A DNA stretch of 64,000 nt from Nocardia stercoris (GTDB lineage Bacteria; Actinomycetota; Actinomycetes; Mycobacteriales; Mycobacteriaceae), in assembly GCF_003696265.1 (NCBI RefSeq), contig NZ_RFFH01000025.1, forward strand, positions 1-64,000. Reading direction: 5' to 3'. Of the stretch, positions 10,205 to 18,272 are shown in pieces (the first letter of the stretch is position 1; the number at the start of each line of letters is the position of its first letter). Position numbers and translations under genes: made by a program. The notes below the pieces were generated by a model. The model worked only from the letters and a program-made list of their open reading frames with translations. It did not search any database and had not been told where the DNA came from.

Positions 10205-11503
10205 CTACTCGCCGGCGGCCCGCCGCACTTCGCGACCCGCGGCCCGGTTGCGGACCGCACGCGCGGTCGCCGCCGCGAAGGGCTCGAGCTGCTCGAACAC
10301 GGGGTCCTCGTCGTCGGTGTCCAGGACCACGGCCCGGCGGCGCAGCGCCCGAGCGGAATCCGGGTCCAGCGGCTCACGACGGCGATCGCGGCCCTCGGCG
10401 TCGGTGTCGCCCACGCGGTTCCGCGACAGGCGCGCCGCGCGTCGCCGCCGGATCTCGGCCTCGATCCGGACCTGCCGGCGCAGATGCACCATGTAGACGA
10501 TCAGGGCGAGCACGCTCAGCGCACAGGCCGACCACAGCATCGGCGTGAACACCACACCACCGGCACCCAACAGCAGCGAGCTCAGCAGCAGGCCGAGCGC
10601 CGCGCGCTGCCGGTGCTCGTACCGGGCCGCGCGCGCCACCGCGTCGGCCTGCGGGTCGAAGCCGCCGCGGCCGCGCCGGCTCGGCACGAAATCGTCTTCC
10701 TCGGAGGCGGTTTCGTCCTCGACTGCGGCATCGGAAGCGCGTACCGGCAAGCGGCGCTTACGGTTCCGCCGGAACCGCCCGCCACCGGTCTCGGCGGCCG
10801 ACTGCTCCTCGGCCGCGGCATCGGATTCGGCGTAGTCGCGTTCCTCACCGGCTTCGAGATCGTCGTCCTCGGCTGCCTCGTCGTCGAATTCGTCTTCGGC
10901 CGAGTCGAGTTCGCTGTCCTCGAGCTCGTCGGGAGCGTCGTCCTCGAGCTCACCTTCGGCTTCGGCGTCGAGTTCGGCCGCGGCGGTCTCGTCGTCGGAC
11001 CCGGCCTCGATATCGGACTCGGCGGTCTCCGGATCCGTTGCGCCGCCGGATGCTTCGGCTTCGGTCGCGTCGTCCGCGAGGGCCACCGACGCGGGATCCG
11101 CGGCGAGGACGGCCGATTCGGCGGTGGTATCAGCCGCGGCAACCCGGGAGCGACCGGTCGTCAACGCCCGCCGATCCGCTTCGCCCGCCGCCTCGTTCGC
11201 CTCGGTGTCGGTCCGGTCCTCCGCCGTGACGGACTCACCAGCCGTCGTGGTCATCGCGACCTCCGCATCCTCGCCGTGCTGAGTTGGTCGTCGCGTGCGG
11301 GTCGGCACCCAATCCGGATCGGTGTCGTGGCCTGCCGCGGGCCCTGTCCTGGTACGTCTTCCGGTACCGCCACGGTGCAACACCCGGGTTGCCTGCGCGG
11401 CATCGGTCGTACGCCGCACGCGCGGATGCCGATTCGTGAGCATGGGGAAGAGAACGAAGATCCACAACACGACCAGACCGATCCACAAGACCGAATTGGG
11501 CAT
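10205..11503 (-). CDS. glpR: Gephyrin-like protein receptor GlpR / SepX, membrane division protein
   Basis: 432 residues. An N-terminal membrane segment (MPNSVLWIGLVVLWIFVLF) is followed by a long, very acidic, disordered stretch (about 95-245) rich in Asp, Glu and Ala. Two more membrane segments lie near 325-365, and the tail is basic. The start was chosen at 11503 because GGAGGTG sits just upstream; a longer frame reaches 11566 without a ribosome site. In Corynebacterium this family binds the MoeA-like protein Glp, and in Streptomyces it is called SepX; both act in cell division or polar growth. The Glp gene lies two genes upstream, as in other mycolate-containing genera. The assignment rests on architecture and neighbours. 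Confidence 0.8.
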   Translation of the reverse strand: MPNSVLWIGLVVLWIFVLFPMLTNRHPRVRRTTDAAQATRVLHRGGTGRRTRTGPAAGHDTDPDWVPTRTRRPTQHGEDAEVAMTTTAGESVTAEDRTDTEANEAAGEADRRALTTGRSRVAAADTTAESAVLAADPASVALADDATEAEASGGATDPETAESDIEAGSDDETAAAELDAEAEGELEDDAPDELEDSELDSAEDEFDDEAAEDDDLEAGEERDYAESDAAAEEQSAAETGGGRFRRNRKRRLPVRASDAAVEDETASEEDDFVPSRRGRGGFDPQADAVARAARYEHRQRAALGLLLSSLLLGAGGVVFTPMLWSACALSVLALIVYMVHLRRQVRIEAEIRRRRAARLSRNRVGDTDAEGRDRRREPLDPDSARALRRRAVVLDTDDEDPVFEQLEPFAAATARAVRNRAAGREVRRAAGE

Positions 11504-11692
11504 TGTGCTCGCACCTCCGTCCCCGCCTCCTCTCCGGCGATACCACGAGATACCACCGTCCCCCACAGGCTAACCCTCGGTCACAGGAATAACCCGAAGA
11601 CACACCGGAAACATCTGTCACAGCGCGACACTGCCACCGGCACTGCAGAACGGCGCTGGGGTCTGCTCCGTCTACTCCAAAACCGTTCTGGT

Positions 11693-12349
11693 TCAGGGCA
11701 ATGTTACGCGGCCCGCCCGAATCAAGCGCTCCACTACCGAGCTTTGGAGATCCTCGGTGGTGAGTGCGACGAGCTGGTGGTCACGCCACCCGCCGTCCAC
11801 ATCCAGATAGCGACGCAACAGGCCTTCCTCCCGGAAACCGACCTTGGCGAGCACCGCCCGGCTGGCCAGATTCTCCGGCCGCACCGTGGCCTCCACCCGG
11901 TGCAGACCCACCGCGCCGAAACAGTGGTCGAGCCCGAGCGCGAGCGCCGCCGTCGCGACGCCCTGCCCGCCCGCGTCCTTGGCCACCCAATACCCGATCC
12001 AGCCCGAACGCAGTGCGCCCCGCACGATATTGCCGATCGTCAACTGGCCGGCGAAATTCCCGTCCAGCTCGATCACCAGCGGAATCATCGCGCCCCGGCG
12101 CGCCTCGGCCTTGAGCGACGACCACAGCGCCGGCCAGTTCGAGGTGTGGTTACGCGCCTCCCACGACCCGCGGCCGGTCGGCTCCCACGGTTCCAGATGC
12201 GCACGGTCGCGGATCCGGATCCGGGACCACACCGAAGCGTCCCGTAACCGGATGGGACGTAACGAGACCCGGCCCGCCGGGACCCGCACCGGACCCAGAT
12301 GCGCCGGCCAGCCCGGGTGTTGCGCAGCGCGAAAGACGTTCATATCCAT
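11693..12349 (-). CDS. rimJ: GNAT-family N-acetyltransferase, RimJ/RimL type
   Basis: 218 residues with the GNAT fold. The central strand ends in GYWVAKDAGGQGVAT, which contains the acetyl-CoA pyrophosphate loop (variant of the Q/RxxGxG/A motif). NLASRAVLAKVGF and the EGLLR segment after it are typical of RimJ-type enzymes that acetylate protein or small-molecule amines. It begins 16 bases after the glp stop codon, so it is probably cotranscribed with glp. A second ATG two codons in is an equally possible start. The real substrate is not known from sequence. Confidence 0.85.
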   Translation of the reverse strand: MDMNVFRAAQHPGWPAHLGPVRVPAGRVSLRPIRLRDASVWSRIRIRDRAHLEPWEPTGRGSWEARNHTSNWPALWSSLKAEARRGAMIPLVIELDGNFAGQLTIGNIVRGALRSGWIGYWVAKDAGGQGVATAALALGLDHCFGAVGLHRVEATVRPENLASRAVLAKVGFREEGLLRRYLDVDGGWRDHQLVALTTEDLQSSVVERLIRAGRVTLP

Positions 12350-12365
12350 GTATTCGAGCCGACCC

Positions 12366-13619
12366 TCAGCCGCGCTGGGCCAGGAAGGCGACCTGGACCT
12401 CGTCGCCCGTGCGCACCTCGGTGACCTCCGGATCCACCACGATCAGGCTGTTCGCCTCCGCGAGCGTGGACAGCAGGTGCGCGGAACCGTTGGCGCCCAG
12501 CGGCTGCACCAGCAGCTCACCGGTCTGCTCGTCACGCATCAGTTGCGCGCGTAGATATCCGCGGCGGCCGGGCATGGATACCACCGGCATGATGGTGCGG
12601 GCCTGCACGATCCGGCGCATCGGATGCCGGCGGCCCAGTGCGATCCGGATCAGCGGCCGCACCATGACCTCGAAGACCACCAGGGCGCCCACCGGATTCG
12701 AGGGCAGCAGGAAGGTCGGCACCTCGTCACGGCCGAGCCGGCCGAAACCCTGCACCGATCCGGGATGCATGGCGATCCGGTCGACCTCGAGTTCGCCCAG
12801 GCCCGACAGCGCCTCCTTGATCTGCTCACAGGCCGCACCACCGGCGGCACCGGCGATCACGACCACTTCGGAGCGAACCAGCTGGCCCTCCACCACATCC
12901 CGCAGCGCCTTCGGGTCACCGCTCACGATGCCGACCCGGTTCACATCGGCGCCCGCGTCGCGGGCGGCGGCGGCCAGCGCGTAGGAATTGACGTCGAAGA
13001 CCTGGCCCGGACCCGGCTTGCGGTCGATGTCCACCAGCTCACCGCCGATGGAGATCACCGACAGCCGCGGCCGCGGATGCACCAGCACCTTGTCCCGGCC
13101 GACCGCCGCCAGCAGGCCGACCTGGGCGGCGCCGATGATGGTGCCCGCCCGCACCGCGATGTCGCCGGGTTGCACGTCGTCGCCGATCCGGCGCACATAG
13201 TCGCCGGAACGCACCGGCTCGTACACCTTGATCCGGGCGCGGCCGCCGTCGGTGAACTCCAGCGGCAGCACCGCGTCCGCGAGCGTGGGCAGCGGCGCGC
13301 CGGTGTCCACCCGAACGGTCTGCCTGGGCTGCAAGCGGATCGGCTGCCGGGAACCCGCGGCGACCTCACCTACCACCGGCAGCGTCAGGTCGACGAGCTT
13401 GCCTTCACCGTCGCGCAGATCGGTGCCGGCCGCGGCCACATCGACACTGCGCACGGCGTATCCGTCGATCGCCGCCTGATCGAAGCCGGGCAGCGGCAGC
13501 TCGGTGACGACGTCCTCGGCACAGAGCAGACCTTGCGCCTCGGCGATCGCGACGCGAACCGGGCGCGGGGCGACCGCCGCGGCGGTCACCTTGATCTGCT
13601 GATCCTCCACCGAGCGCAT
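12366..13619 (-). CDS. glp: MoeA-family molybdotransferase / gephyrin-like protein Glp
   Basis: 417 residues with full MoeA architecture. PLPGFDQAAIDGYAVRS near the N-terminus, the VDTGAPLP loop, the MogA-like GDD-type core and LLPSNPVGALVVFEV in the C-terminal half are all present. MoeA enzymes insert molybdate into molybdopterin. In Corynebacterium the homologue beside glpR (Glp) has moved to a structural role with FtsZ and its membrane receptor GlpR. Because glpR is two genes away here, Glp is the more specific label, and catalytic activity cannot be excluded. AAGGGGA lies upstream of the ATG. It is likely cotranscribed with rimJ. Confidence 0.9.
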   Translation of the reverse strand: MRSVEDQQIKVTAAAVAPRPVRVAIAEAQGLLCAEDVVTELPLPGFDQAAIDGYAVRSVDVAAAGTDLRDGEGKLVDLTLPVVGEVAAGSRQPIRLQPRQTVRVDTGAPLPTLADAVLPLEFTDGGRARIKVYEPVRSGDYVRRIGDDVQPGDIAVRAGTIIGAAQVGLLAAVGRDKVLVHPRPRLSVISIGGELVDIDRKPGPGQVFDVNSYALAAAARDAGADVNRVGIVSGDPKALRDVVEGQLVRSEVVVIAGAAGGAACEQIKEALSGLGELEVDRIAMHPGSVQGFGRLGRDEVPTFLLPSNPVGALVVFEVMVRPLIRIALGRRHPMRRIVQARTIMPVVSMPGRRGYLRAQLMRDEQTGELLVQPLGANGSAHLLSTLAEANSLIVVDPEVTEVRTGDEVQVAFLAQRG

Positions 13620-13683
13620 GCGGCCAATCCCCTTCTGTCCTCACCGATCGGTCGGATCCGCGTGGCGGATCGCGACCTCACGG

Positions 13684-14628
13684 TCACACCGTCGCGGTCA
13701 GCTGCGGATTCCAGTCCGGAGCAAGACGCTGCTCCAGCCACTCGCGCAGTGCCGGGCCGTACTCTTCCCGCTCCAACGCGAAATCGACCGCTGCTCGAAG
13801 ATAACCGCCCGGGTTGCCCAGATCGTGGCGCGACCCACGGTGGACGACAACATGAACCGGATGTCCCTCGTCGATGAGCAGTGCGATGGCGTCGGTGAGC
13901 TGCAGTTCGCCACCCTGGCCCGGCTCGATCCGGCGCAGCGCGTCGAAGATCGCGCGGTCCAGCAGGTAGCGGCCGGCGGCGGCGTAGGTCGAGGGCGCGT
14001 CGGCCAGATCCGGCTTCTCCACCATGCCGCGAACCTTCATCACGTTGGGGTTCACGGCATCCGGCACGGTCTCCACATCGAAGACGCCGTAGGCGCTGAC
14101 CTGCTCCTTGGGCACGTCGATCGCGCACAGCACCGAGCCACCGCGCTTGCGGCGCACCCGGTTCATCACCTCGAGCACACCGTTGGGCAGCACCAGGTCG
14201 TCGGGCAGCAGGACCGCGATCGCGTCCTCGTCGTCGTCGAGCGCCTGTTCGGCCTGCGCGACCGCGTGGCCCAGGCCCAGCGGCTCCTCCTGCACGACCG
14301 AGGTGACGTCCAGCAGAGCCGGTGCCTTGCGGACCTTTTCGAGCAGGTGCAGTTTGCCGCGCTCCTCGAGCGTGCCCTCCAGCACCAGGTCCTCGACGAA
14401 GTGCGCGACGACACCATCCTTGCCGGGGGAGGTCACGATGATCAGCCGGTCGGCGCCCGACGCGGCGGCCTCCGCGGCCACCAATTCGATACCGGGCGTG
14501 TCCACTACGGGCAACAGCTCCTTCGGCACGGTCTTGGTCGCGGGCAGAAATCGCGTTCCCAAGCCGGCCGCCGGCACCACCGCGGTACGGAAGCAGGACG
14601 ACTCGGCCGCTCCGGCGTCAGCTGTCAT
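13684..14628 (-). CDS. galU: UTP-glucose-1-phosphate uridylyltransferase
   Basis: 314 residues, normal for GalU. The nucleotide-binding loop AAGLGTRFLPATK is followed by PKELLPVVDTP. The sugar-binding segment FAL-type motif and the VEKP sequence (MVEKPDLADAPS) are also clear. It makes UDP-glucose for cell-wall glycans, trehalose and glycogen synthesis in the cytoplasm. It lies 64 bp upstream of glp on the same strand, so it probably heads a galU-glp-rimJ-glpR run. The ribosome site is weak (AGGGTG). Confidence 0.97.
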   Translation of the reverse strand: MTADAGAAESSCFRTAVVPAAGLGTRFLPATKTVPKELLPVVDTPGIELVAAEAAASGADRLIIVTSPGKDGVVAHFVEDLVLEGTLEERGKLHLLEKVRKAPALLDVTSVVQEEPLGLGHAVAQAEQALDDDEDAIAVLLPDDLVLPNGVLEVMNRVRRKRGGSVLCAIDVPKEQVSAYGVFDVETVPDAVNPNVMKVRGMVEKPDLADAPSTYAAAGRYLLDRAIFDALRRIEPGQGGELQLTDAIALLIDEGHPVHVVVHRGSRHDLGNPGGYLRAAVDFALEREEYGPALREWLEQRLAPDWNPQLTATV

Positions 14629-14866
14629 GAAGGCACACCCTATTCGTAGATCTACTGTGGCCGGTCCGGCGCCGTTGCCGGACGGCCACCCGAGAGCCTA
14701 GAGGTCACCTCCGTATCGAGCGCGCCGAACCGACGACAACGGCCGTCGCACGACAGTCGCGACACAGCGTCCCGGTCGCCGTCCGCCACCTTCGTCCCAA
14801 CCTGGGTGCCCATCGGACCGGCGGTTATGCGGCGGTCACGGCTTCGATCGACGGGCTGGTTACCGT

Positions 14867-15517
14867 GTGGCGATGGGGAGCGACACGGATTTCGCGACGT
14901 GGGACAAGGCGCGGTGGCGCGCGGAGTTGCTGGCGGCACGGGCCGCGGTGGACGCCGCGACCCGTGCGGCGGAGGCGAGCGCGCTGGCGGCGGCGATGCC
15001 AAGGGTCCTCGACGCGCTCGACGTCCAACGGTCCGGTGAATCGGGCGAATCTCCGGTAATTGCCGCGTACGTGCCGGTCGGTGGCGAGCCGGGTTCACTC
15101 GACATGCTGACCGCGTTGCTCGCCGCCGGGACCCGGGTGGTGCTGCCGGTCACCGGGCCACCCGGGCCGCTGCGATGGGCCGAGTTCACCGGGCCGCGGG
15201 AGCTGCGCCGGGCCCGGTACGGACTGCTGGAACCGGACGGGCCGGAGTTGCCGCCGACCGTGCTCGCGACGGCCGCGGCGATCCTGGTTCCGGCGCTGGC
15301 GGTCGACGAGCGGGGTGTCCGGCTCGGGCGGGGCGCCGGGTACTACGACCGCACGCTGCCGTCGGTGGGAGCCGGGGTGCCTTTGGTCGCGGTCGTGCGG
15401 GACGCGGAAGTGGTGCGTCGGCTGCCCGAAGAGGCCCACGACCGGCGGATGGGCTGGGCGCTGACGCCCGGGCGCGGGCTGTCGAGGCTGGCGGCGGGAC
15501 CGGACCGACCGGCGTAA
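14867..15517 (+). CDS. 5-formyltetrahydrofolate cyclo-ligase
   Basis: 216 residues. It converts 5-formyl-THF to 5,10-methenyl-THF with ATP in folate metabolism. The C-terminal signature VRLGRGAGYYDRTL, with glycine-rich loop and tyrosines, is diagnostic. The N-terminal KARWRAELLAAR helix also fits the family. It is divergent from galU across about 240 bp, as in mycobacteria. Two ATG codons (14867 and 14873) are possible starts, and neither has a strong ribosome site. Confidence 0.93.
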   Translation: MAMGSDTDFATWDKARWRAELLAARAAVDAATRAAEASALAAAMPRVLDALDVQRSGESGESPVIAAYVPVGGEPGSLDMLTALLAAGTRVVLPVTGPPGPLRWAEFTGPRELRRARYGLLEPDGPELPPTVLATAAAILVPALAVDERGVRLGRGAGYYDRTLPSVGAGVPLVAVVRDAEVVRRLPEEAHDRRMGWALTPGRGLSRLAAGPDRPA

Positions 15518-15723
15518 CCGGAGACTGCCGGATCGATCGGCGGATTCGGCGCCGACGCGTCGTGACTGCACGGGCACGACCGCGGACCCCTGATCAGGCG
15601 GGGCGGGAATCGTGCGCGTGGCCGCCGCGTTCCCGACATGTGAGAAATACCGCTGCGGCGGAATTAGGACCGCTGGCACTGTCGCCTGTAGAGTGCTAAC
15701 AGACGGAGACTGTGGAGGTTCCT

Positions 15724-16020
15724 GTGCCTACTTACTCGTATCAGTGCACCCAGTGCGGCGACAAGTTCGACATTGTCCAGTCCTTCGCGGACGATGCGCT
15801 CACCACCTGCGAGAAGTGCCAAGGCAAGCTGCGCAAGCTGTTCAACTCGGTCGGCATCGTGTTCAAGGGCAGCGGCTTCTACCGCACCGACAGCCGCAAC
15901 GGCTCCAGCACGTCCAGCGACCCGGCCAAGCCCGCCGCCGCGAGCACACCGGCGTCGACTCCGGCCGCCACCTCCTCCGACAAGAGCACGTCGACTACCT
16001 CCAGCACCAGCGCGGCCTGA
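15724..16020 (+). CDS. FmdB-family zinc-ribbon protein
   Basis: 98 residues. PTYSYQCTQCGDKFD and TTCEKCQGKLRKLF give the two CxxC pairs of a single zinc ribbon. The family is annotated as a putative regulator, but its real function is unknown. The GTG at 15724 was chosen because GGAGG ends six bases upstream and the family normally starts MPTYSY; the open frame runs a few codons further upstream. The last 45 residues are a Ser/Thr/Ala/Pro-rich, probably disordered tail. Confidence 0.9.
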   Translation: MPTYSYQCTQCGDKFDIVQSFADDALTTCEKCQGKLRKLFNSVGIVFKGSGFYRTDSRNGSSTSSDPAKPAAASTPASTPAATSSDKSTSTTSSTSAA

Positions 16021-16154
16021 TTCCGGCCCGTTCGCGCCCGGCTCGACGCAGGCCTGCGGCCAGCGGTTATCCACAGATATTCGCTTGTCCACAGGGCGAA
16101 ATCGAGCTGGGCTTTCGTGCGAGCCGGCCGGTTCCGCGCGCCTAGCCTTCGGGC

Positions 16155-16856
16155 ATGACTTCCTCCCGCGCACTGGCGAGCGGCGGTCGCGGGCCACGGC
16201 TGGGCCGCGAGCCACGCTGGACCGCACTACTGCACCGCAGACCGTCCTGGGCCGACAGCGTCTTCGCCCGCCGAATCGCCGCGGTGCTACTGGCGGTCTT
16301 CGCCGCCACGCTGGCCCTGCGCGGCGATCCGGGCGCCGACGCGACCGGCGTGCTGGTCGCCGCACACGATCTCGCCCCGGGCACGGTGCTGAGCACCGCC
16401 GATGTGCGGGCGGTCACCCGGCCCGCGGCCTCGATACCGGGCGGCGCGCTGCGCGACCCCGGTCCGATCCGGGGCGCGACGCTGTCGGGGCCGGTGCGTG
16501 GTGGCGAGATCCTCACCGACCTGCGTGTCCTCGGCCCGCGGCTCGCGGCCGCCGCGGCCGGTCCCGACGCTCGGATCGTGCCGATCAGGCCGGCCGACAG
16601 TGCGGTCGCCGAAGTCCTGCGGGCGGGTGATCGCGTCGACGTCATCGCCGCGGACGATCCCGGGACGTCGTCCCGAGGCGACCCGGCCGCGTCGGCCCGG
16701 ATTTTGGCGACCGATGCGGTGGTCCTGCTGGTCACTCCGCCCGGCGGCAGCCGCGGTACCGGCGATCGGATCGTGCTCGTGGCGCTCGACGCCGGCCGGG
16801 CGGCGGTGGTCGCGGCGGGGTCGTTGCGCAGCGCGCTGACGGTCACCCTGCGGTGA
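16155..16856 (+). CDS. SAF-domain membrane protein (CpaB/RcpC-like)
   Basis: 233 residues. A single membrane segment lies near 43-58 (AAVLLAVFAATLAL) with arginine-rich residues before it. A SAF domain follows (about 65-130: VLVAAHDLAPGTVLSTADV). The C-terminal part has the RVDVIAAD and RIVLVALD segments seen in CpaB/RcpC proteins of Flp-type pilus systems. No other pilus gene is nearby, so a pilus role is not supported. The gene has the same position in mycobacteria. Confidence 0.8.
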   Translation: MTSSRALASGGRGPRLGREPRWTALLHRRPSWADSVFARRIAAVLLAVFAATLALRGDPGADATGVLVAAHDLAPGTVLSTADVRAVTRPAASIPGGALRDPGPIRGATLSGPVRGGEILTDLRVLGPRLAAAAAGPDARIVPIRPADSAVAEVLRAGDRVDVIAADDPGTSSRGDPAASARILATDAVVLLVTPPGGSRGTGDRIVLVALDAGRAAVVAAGSLRSALTVTLR

Positions 16857-17004
16857 TCCGGCGACGGGCCGATCCCGTCACATTCGCCCACTGTTAGCGG
16901 AGAGCTGGACTACGATCCGGAATAGTTCACATACGCGGCGAACAATGCCCCACAGTCAGGTAATTCATCGAGTTCCAGTCGAGCCCGCGAGACAGGAGAA
17001 ATGA

Positions 17005-17415
17005 ATGCTGAAGGGTTTCAAGGACTTCCTCATGCGAGGAAATGTCATCGATCTGGCCGTCGCGGTCGTGATGGGTACCGCGTTCGTCGCGATCGTTACG
17101 GCATTCACCAACGGCATCGTCAACCCGCTTCTGGCGATATTCGGCGGCAACGGTGATCGCAGTCTCGGATTCCGGCTGGTGTCGGACAAGCCGGCCACCT
17201 ATGTGGAGGTCGGTGACATCATCACCGCCTGTATCAATTTCGCCCTGATCGCGGCGGTGCTGTATTTCGTCCTGGTGATGCCTTATACCCACGCGAAAAA
17301 CCGGTGGGGCAAGGTATCCGAGGCGACGAAGACCGAGCTCGAACTCCTCGCCGAGATCCGCGATCTACTGGAACGGAACGGAAGTTCGGAACCACCCGCG
17401 TCTATGCGGCGGTGA
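17005..17415 (+). CDS. mscL: Large-conductance mechanosensitive channel
   Basis: 136 residues. The N-terminal amphipathic helix MLKGFKDFLMRGNVIDLAVA is classic MscL. TM1 follows (VVMGTAFVAIVTAFTNGIVN), then a periplasmic loop (about 50-70), TM2 (INFALIAAVLYFVLVMPY) and a cytoplasmic helix with KTELELLAEIRDLL. The pentamer opens under membrane tension and releases solutes during osmotic downshock. It ends 10 bp before the end of the convergent small gene at 17426-17671. Confidence 0.97.
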   Translation: MLKGFKDFLMRGNVIDLAVAVVMGTAFVAIVTAFTNGIVNPLLAIFGGNGDRSLGFRLVSDKPATYVEVGDIITACINFALIAAVLYFVLVMPYTHAKNRWGKVSEATKTELELLAEIRDLLERNGSSEPPASMRR

Positions 17416-17425
17416 ACCGGGTCGG

Positions 17426-17671
17426 TCAGCCGTGATGCGGCGGGACCTGGCGGCGCAGCCAGTCGTCGGAATCCGATTGTCCCGCACTGCCGTCCGGACC
17501 GCGCTCGTCGCTGGTGGTGCTGGGCATGACATCACCGAATACCGCGGCCAGCCGGGCGGCATCGGCGGCCGACAGCGGTCGCGGCGACTTGCGCGCGGCC
17601 GGTTTCTCCGCGGCCGACCGCTCCCCCGCCTCGTCGGGGCGGGGGGTTGCGGCCGGATCGGTGGGAGTCAC
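17426..17671 (-). CDS. Small conserved-looking protein of unknown function
   Basis: 81 residues from a GTG at 17671, with a GAGG-containing ribosome site. It starts 13 bases after the moaB2 stop. The middle is a basic helix (SAADAARLAAVFGDVMPSTT), followed by an acidic Ser/Asp stretch and the ending DDWLRRQVPPHHG. It is hydrophilic, with no signal or membrane segment. Its place as last gene of the mprAB-pepD-moaB2 run suggests cotranscription. A longer frame extends upstream over moaB2 and is not expected to be used. I know no function. Confidence 0.6.
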   Translation of the reverse strand: MTPTDPAATPRPDEAGERSAAEKPAARKSPRPLSAADAARLAAVFGDVMPSTTSDERGPDGSAGQSDSDDWLRRQVPPHHG

Positions 17672-17684
17672 GAGTGAGCGGTCC

Positions 17685-18272
17685 TCACTCCATGAGACCG
17701 GACAGCTCGTCGATGACGTGACCGGCGAGCGGGCCGAGGGTGGCCATACCGTCGCGGACTGCGGCGCGGCTGCCCGGCAGATTGACGACCAGGGTGCTGC
17801 CCGAGACCCCGGCCAGACCACGGGACAGGCCCGCGTCCAGCTGGCCGGCCGCCAGGCCCGAGGCGCGCAGGGCCTCGCTGATGCCCGGCAGTTCCCGGTC
17901 CAGGACCTCCGAGGTGGCCTCGGGAGTGACATCACGCGGCGACGTGCCGGTACCGCCGACCGAGATCACCAGGTCGACGCCGCCGATGACCGCGGTGTTG
18001 AGCGCGTTGCGGATCTCGACCTCGTCGTTGGACACCGAGACCGTGGCATCCACCAGGAAACCGGCCTCGGTCAGCAGCTCTGTCACGAGCGGGCCCAGCG
18101 AGTCGACACCGCCGTGGGCGGTCCGGTCGTCGACAACCACGACAAGTGCTCGGCCCGCGACGGGGGCATCCATGTCCATGCCGCCAACCGTAGCGTCCTC
18201 CGCTGACATCGGCGCCGCTCCCCCGGTGTGCTGGGGCATCAGGGTCAGGGTGCGAGGTTTGTTCTGTGTCAT
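17685..18272 (-). CDS. moaB2: MogA/MoaB-family molybdopterin-binding protein
   Basis: 195 residues. The MoCF-binding fold is shown by DLVISVGGTGTSPRDVTPEAT (the GGTG loop), with VDDRT and LPGSRAAVRDGM around it. The family adenylylates molybdopterin or binds it. The ATG overlaps the pepD stop as ATGA, so the two are translationally coupled. The first 30 residues are extra compared with short MoaB proteins, and a later ATG (MSAEDA) could be used. The same pepD-moaB2-mscL order occurs in mycobacteria. Confidence 0.9.
   Translation of the reverse strand: MTQNKPRTLTLMPQHTGGAAPMSAEDATVGGMDMDAPVAGRALVVVVDDRTAHGGVDSLGPLVTELLTEAGFLVDATVSVSNDEVEIRNALNTAVIGGVDLVISVGGTGTSPRDVTPEATSEVLDRELPGISEALRASGLAAGQLDAGLSRGLAGVSGSTLVVNLPGSRAAVRDGMATLGPLAGHVIDELSGLME

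Noticed and set aside
11504..11692. A tRNA-like GGTTC stretch near 11690
   Set aside because: No cloverleaf pairing could be built around it.
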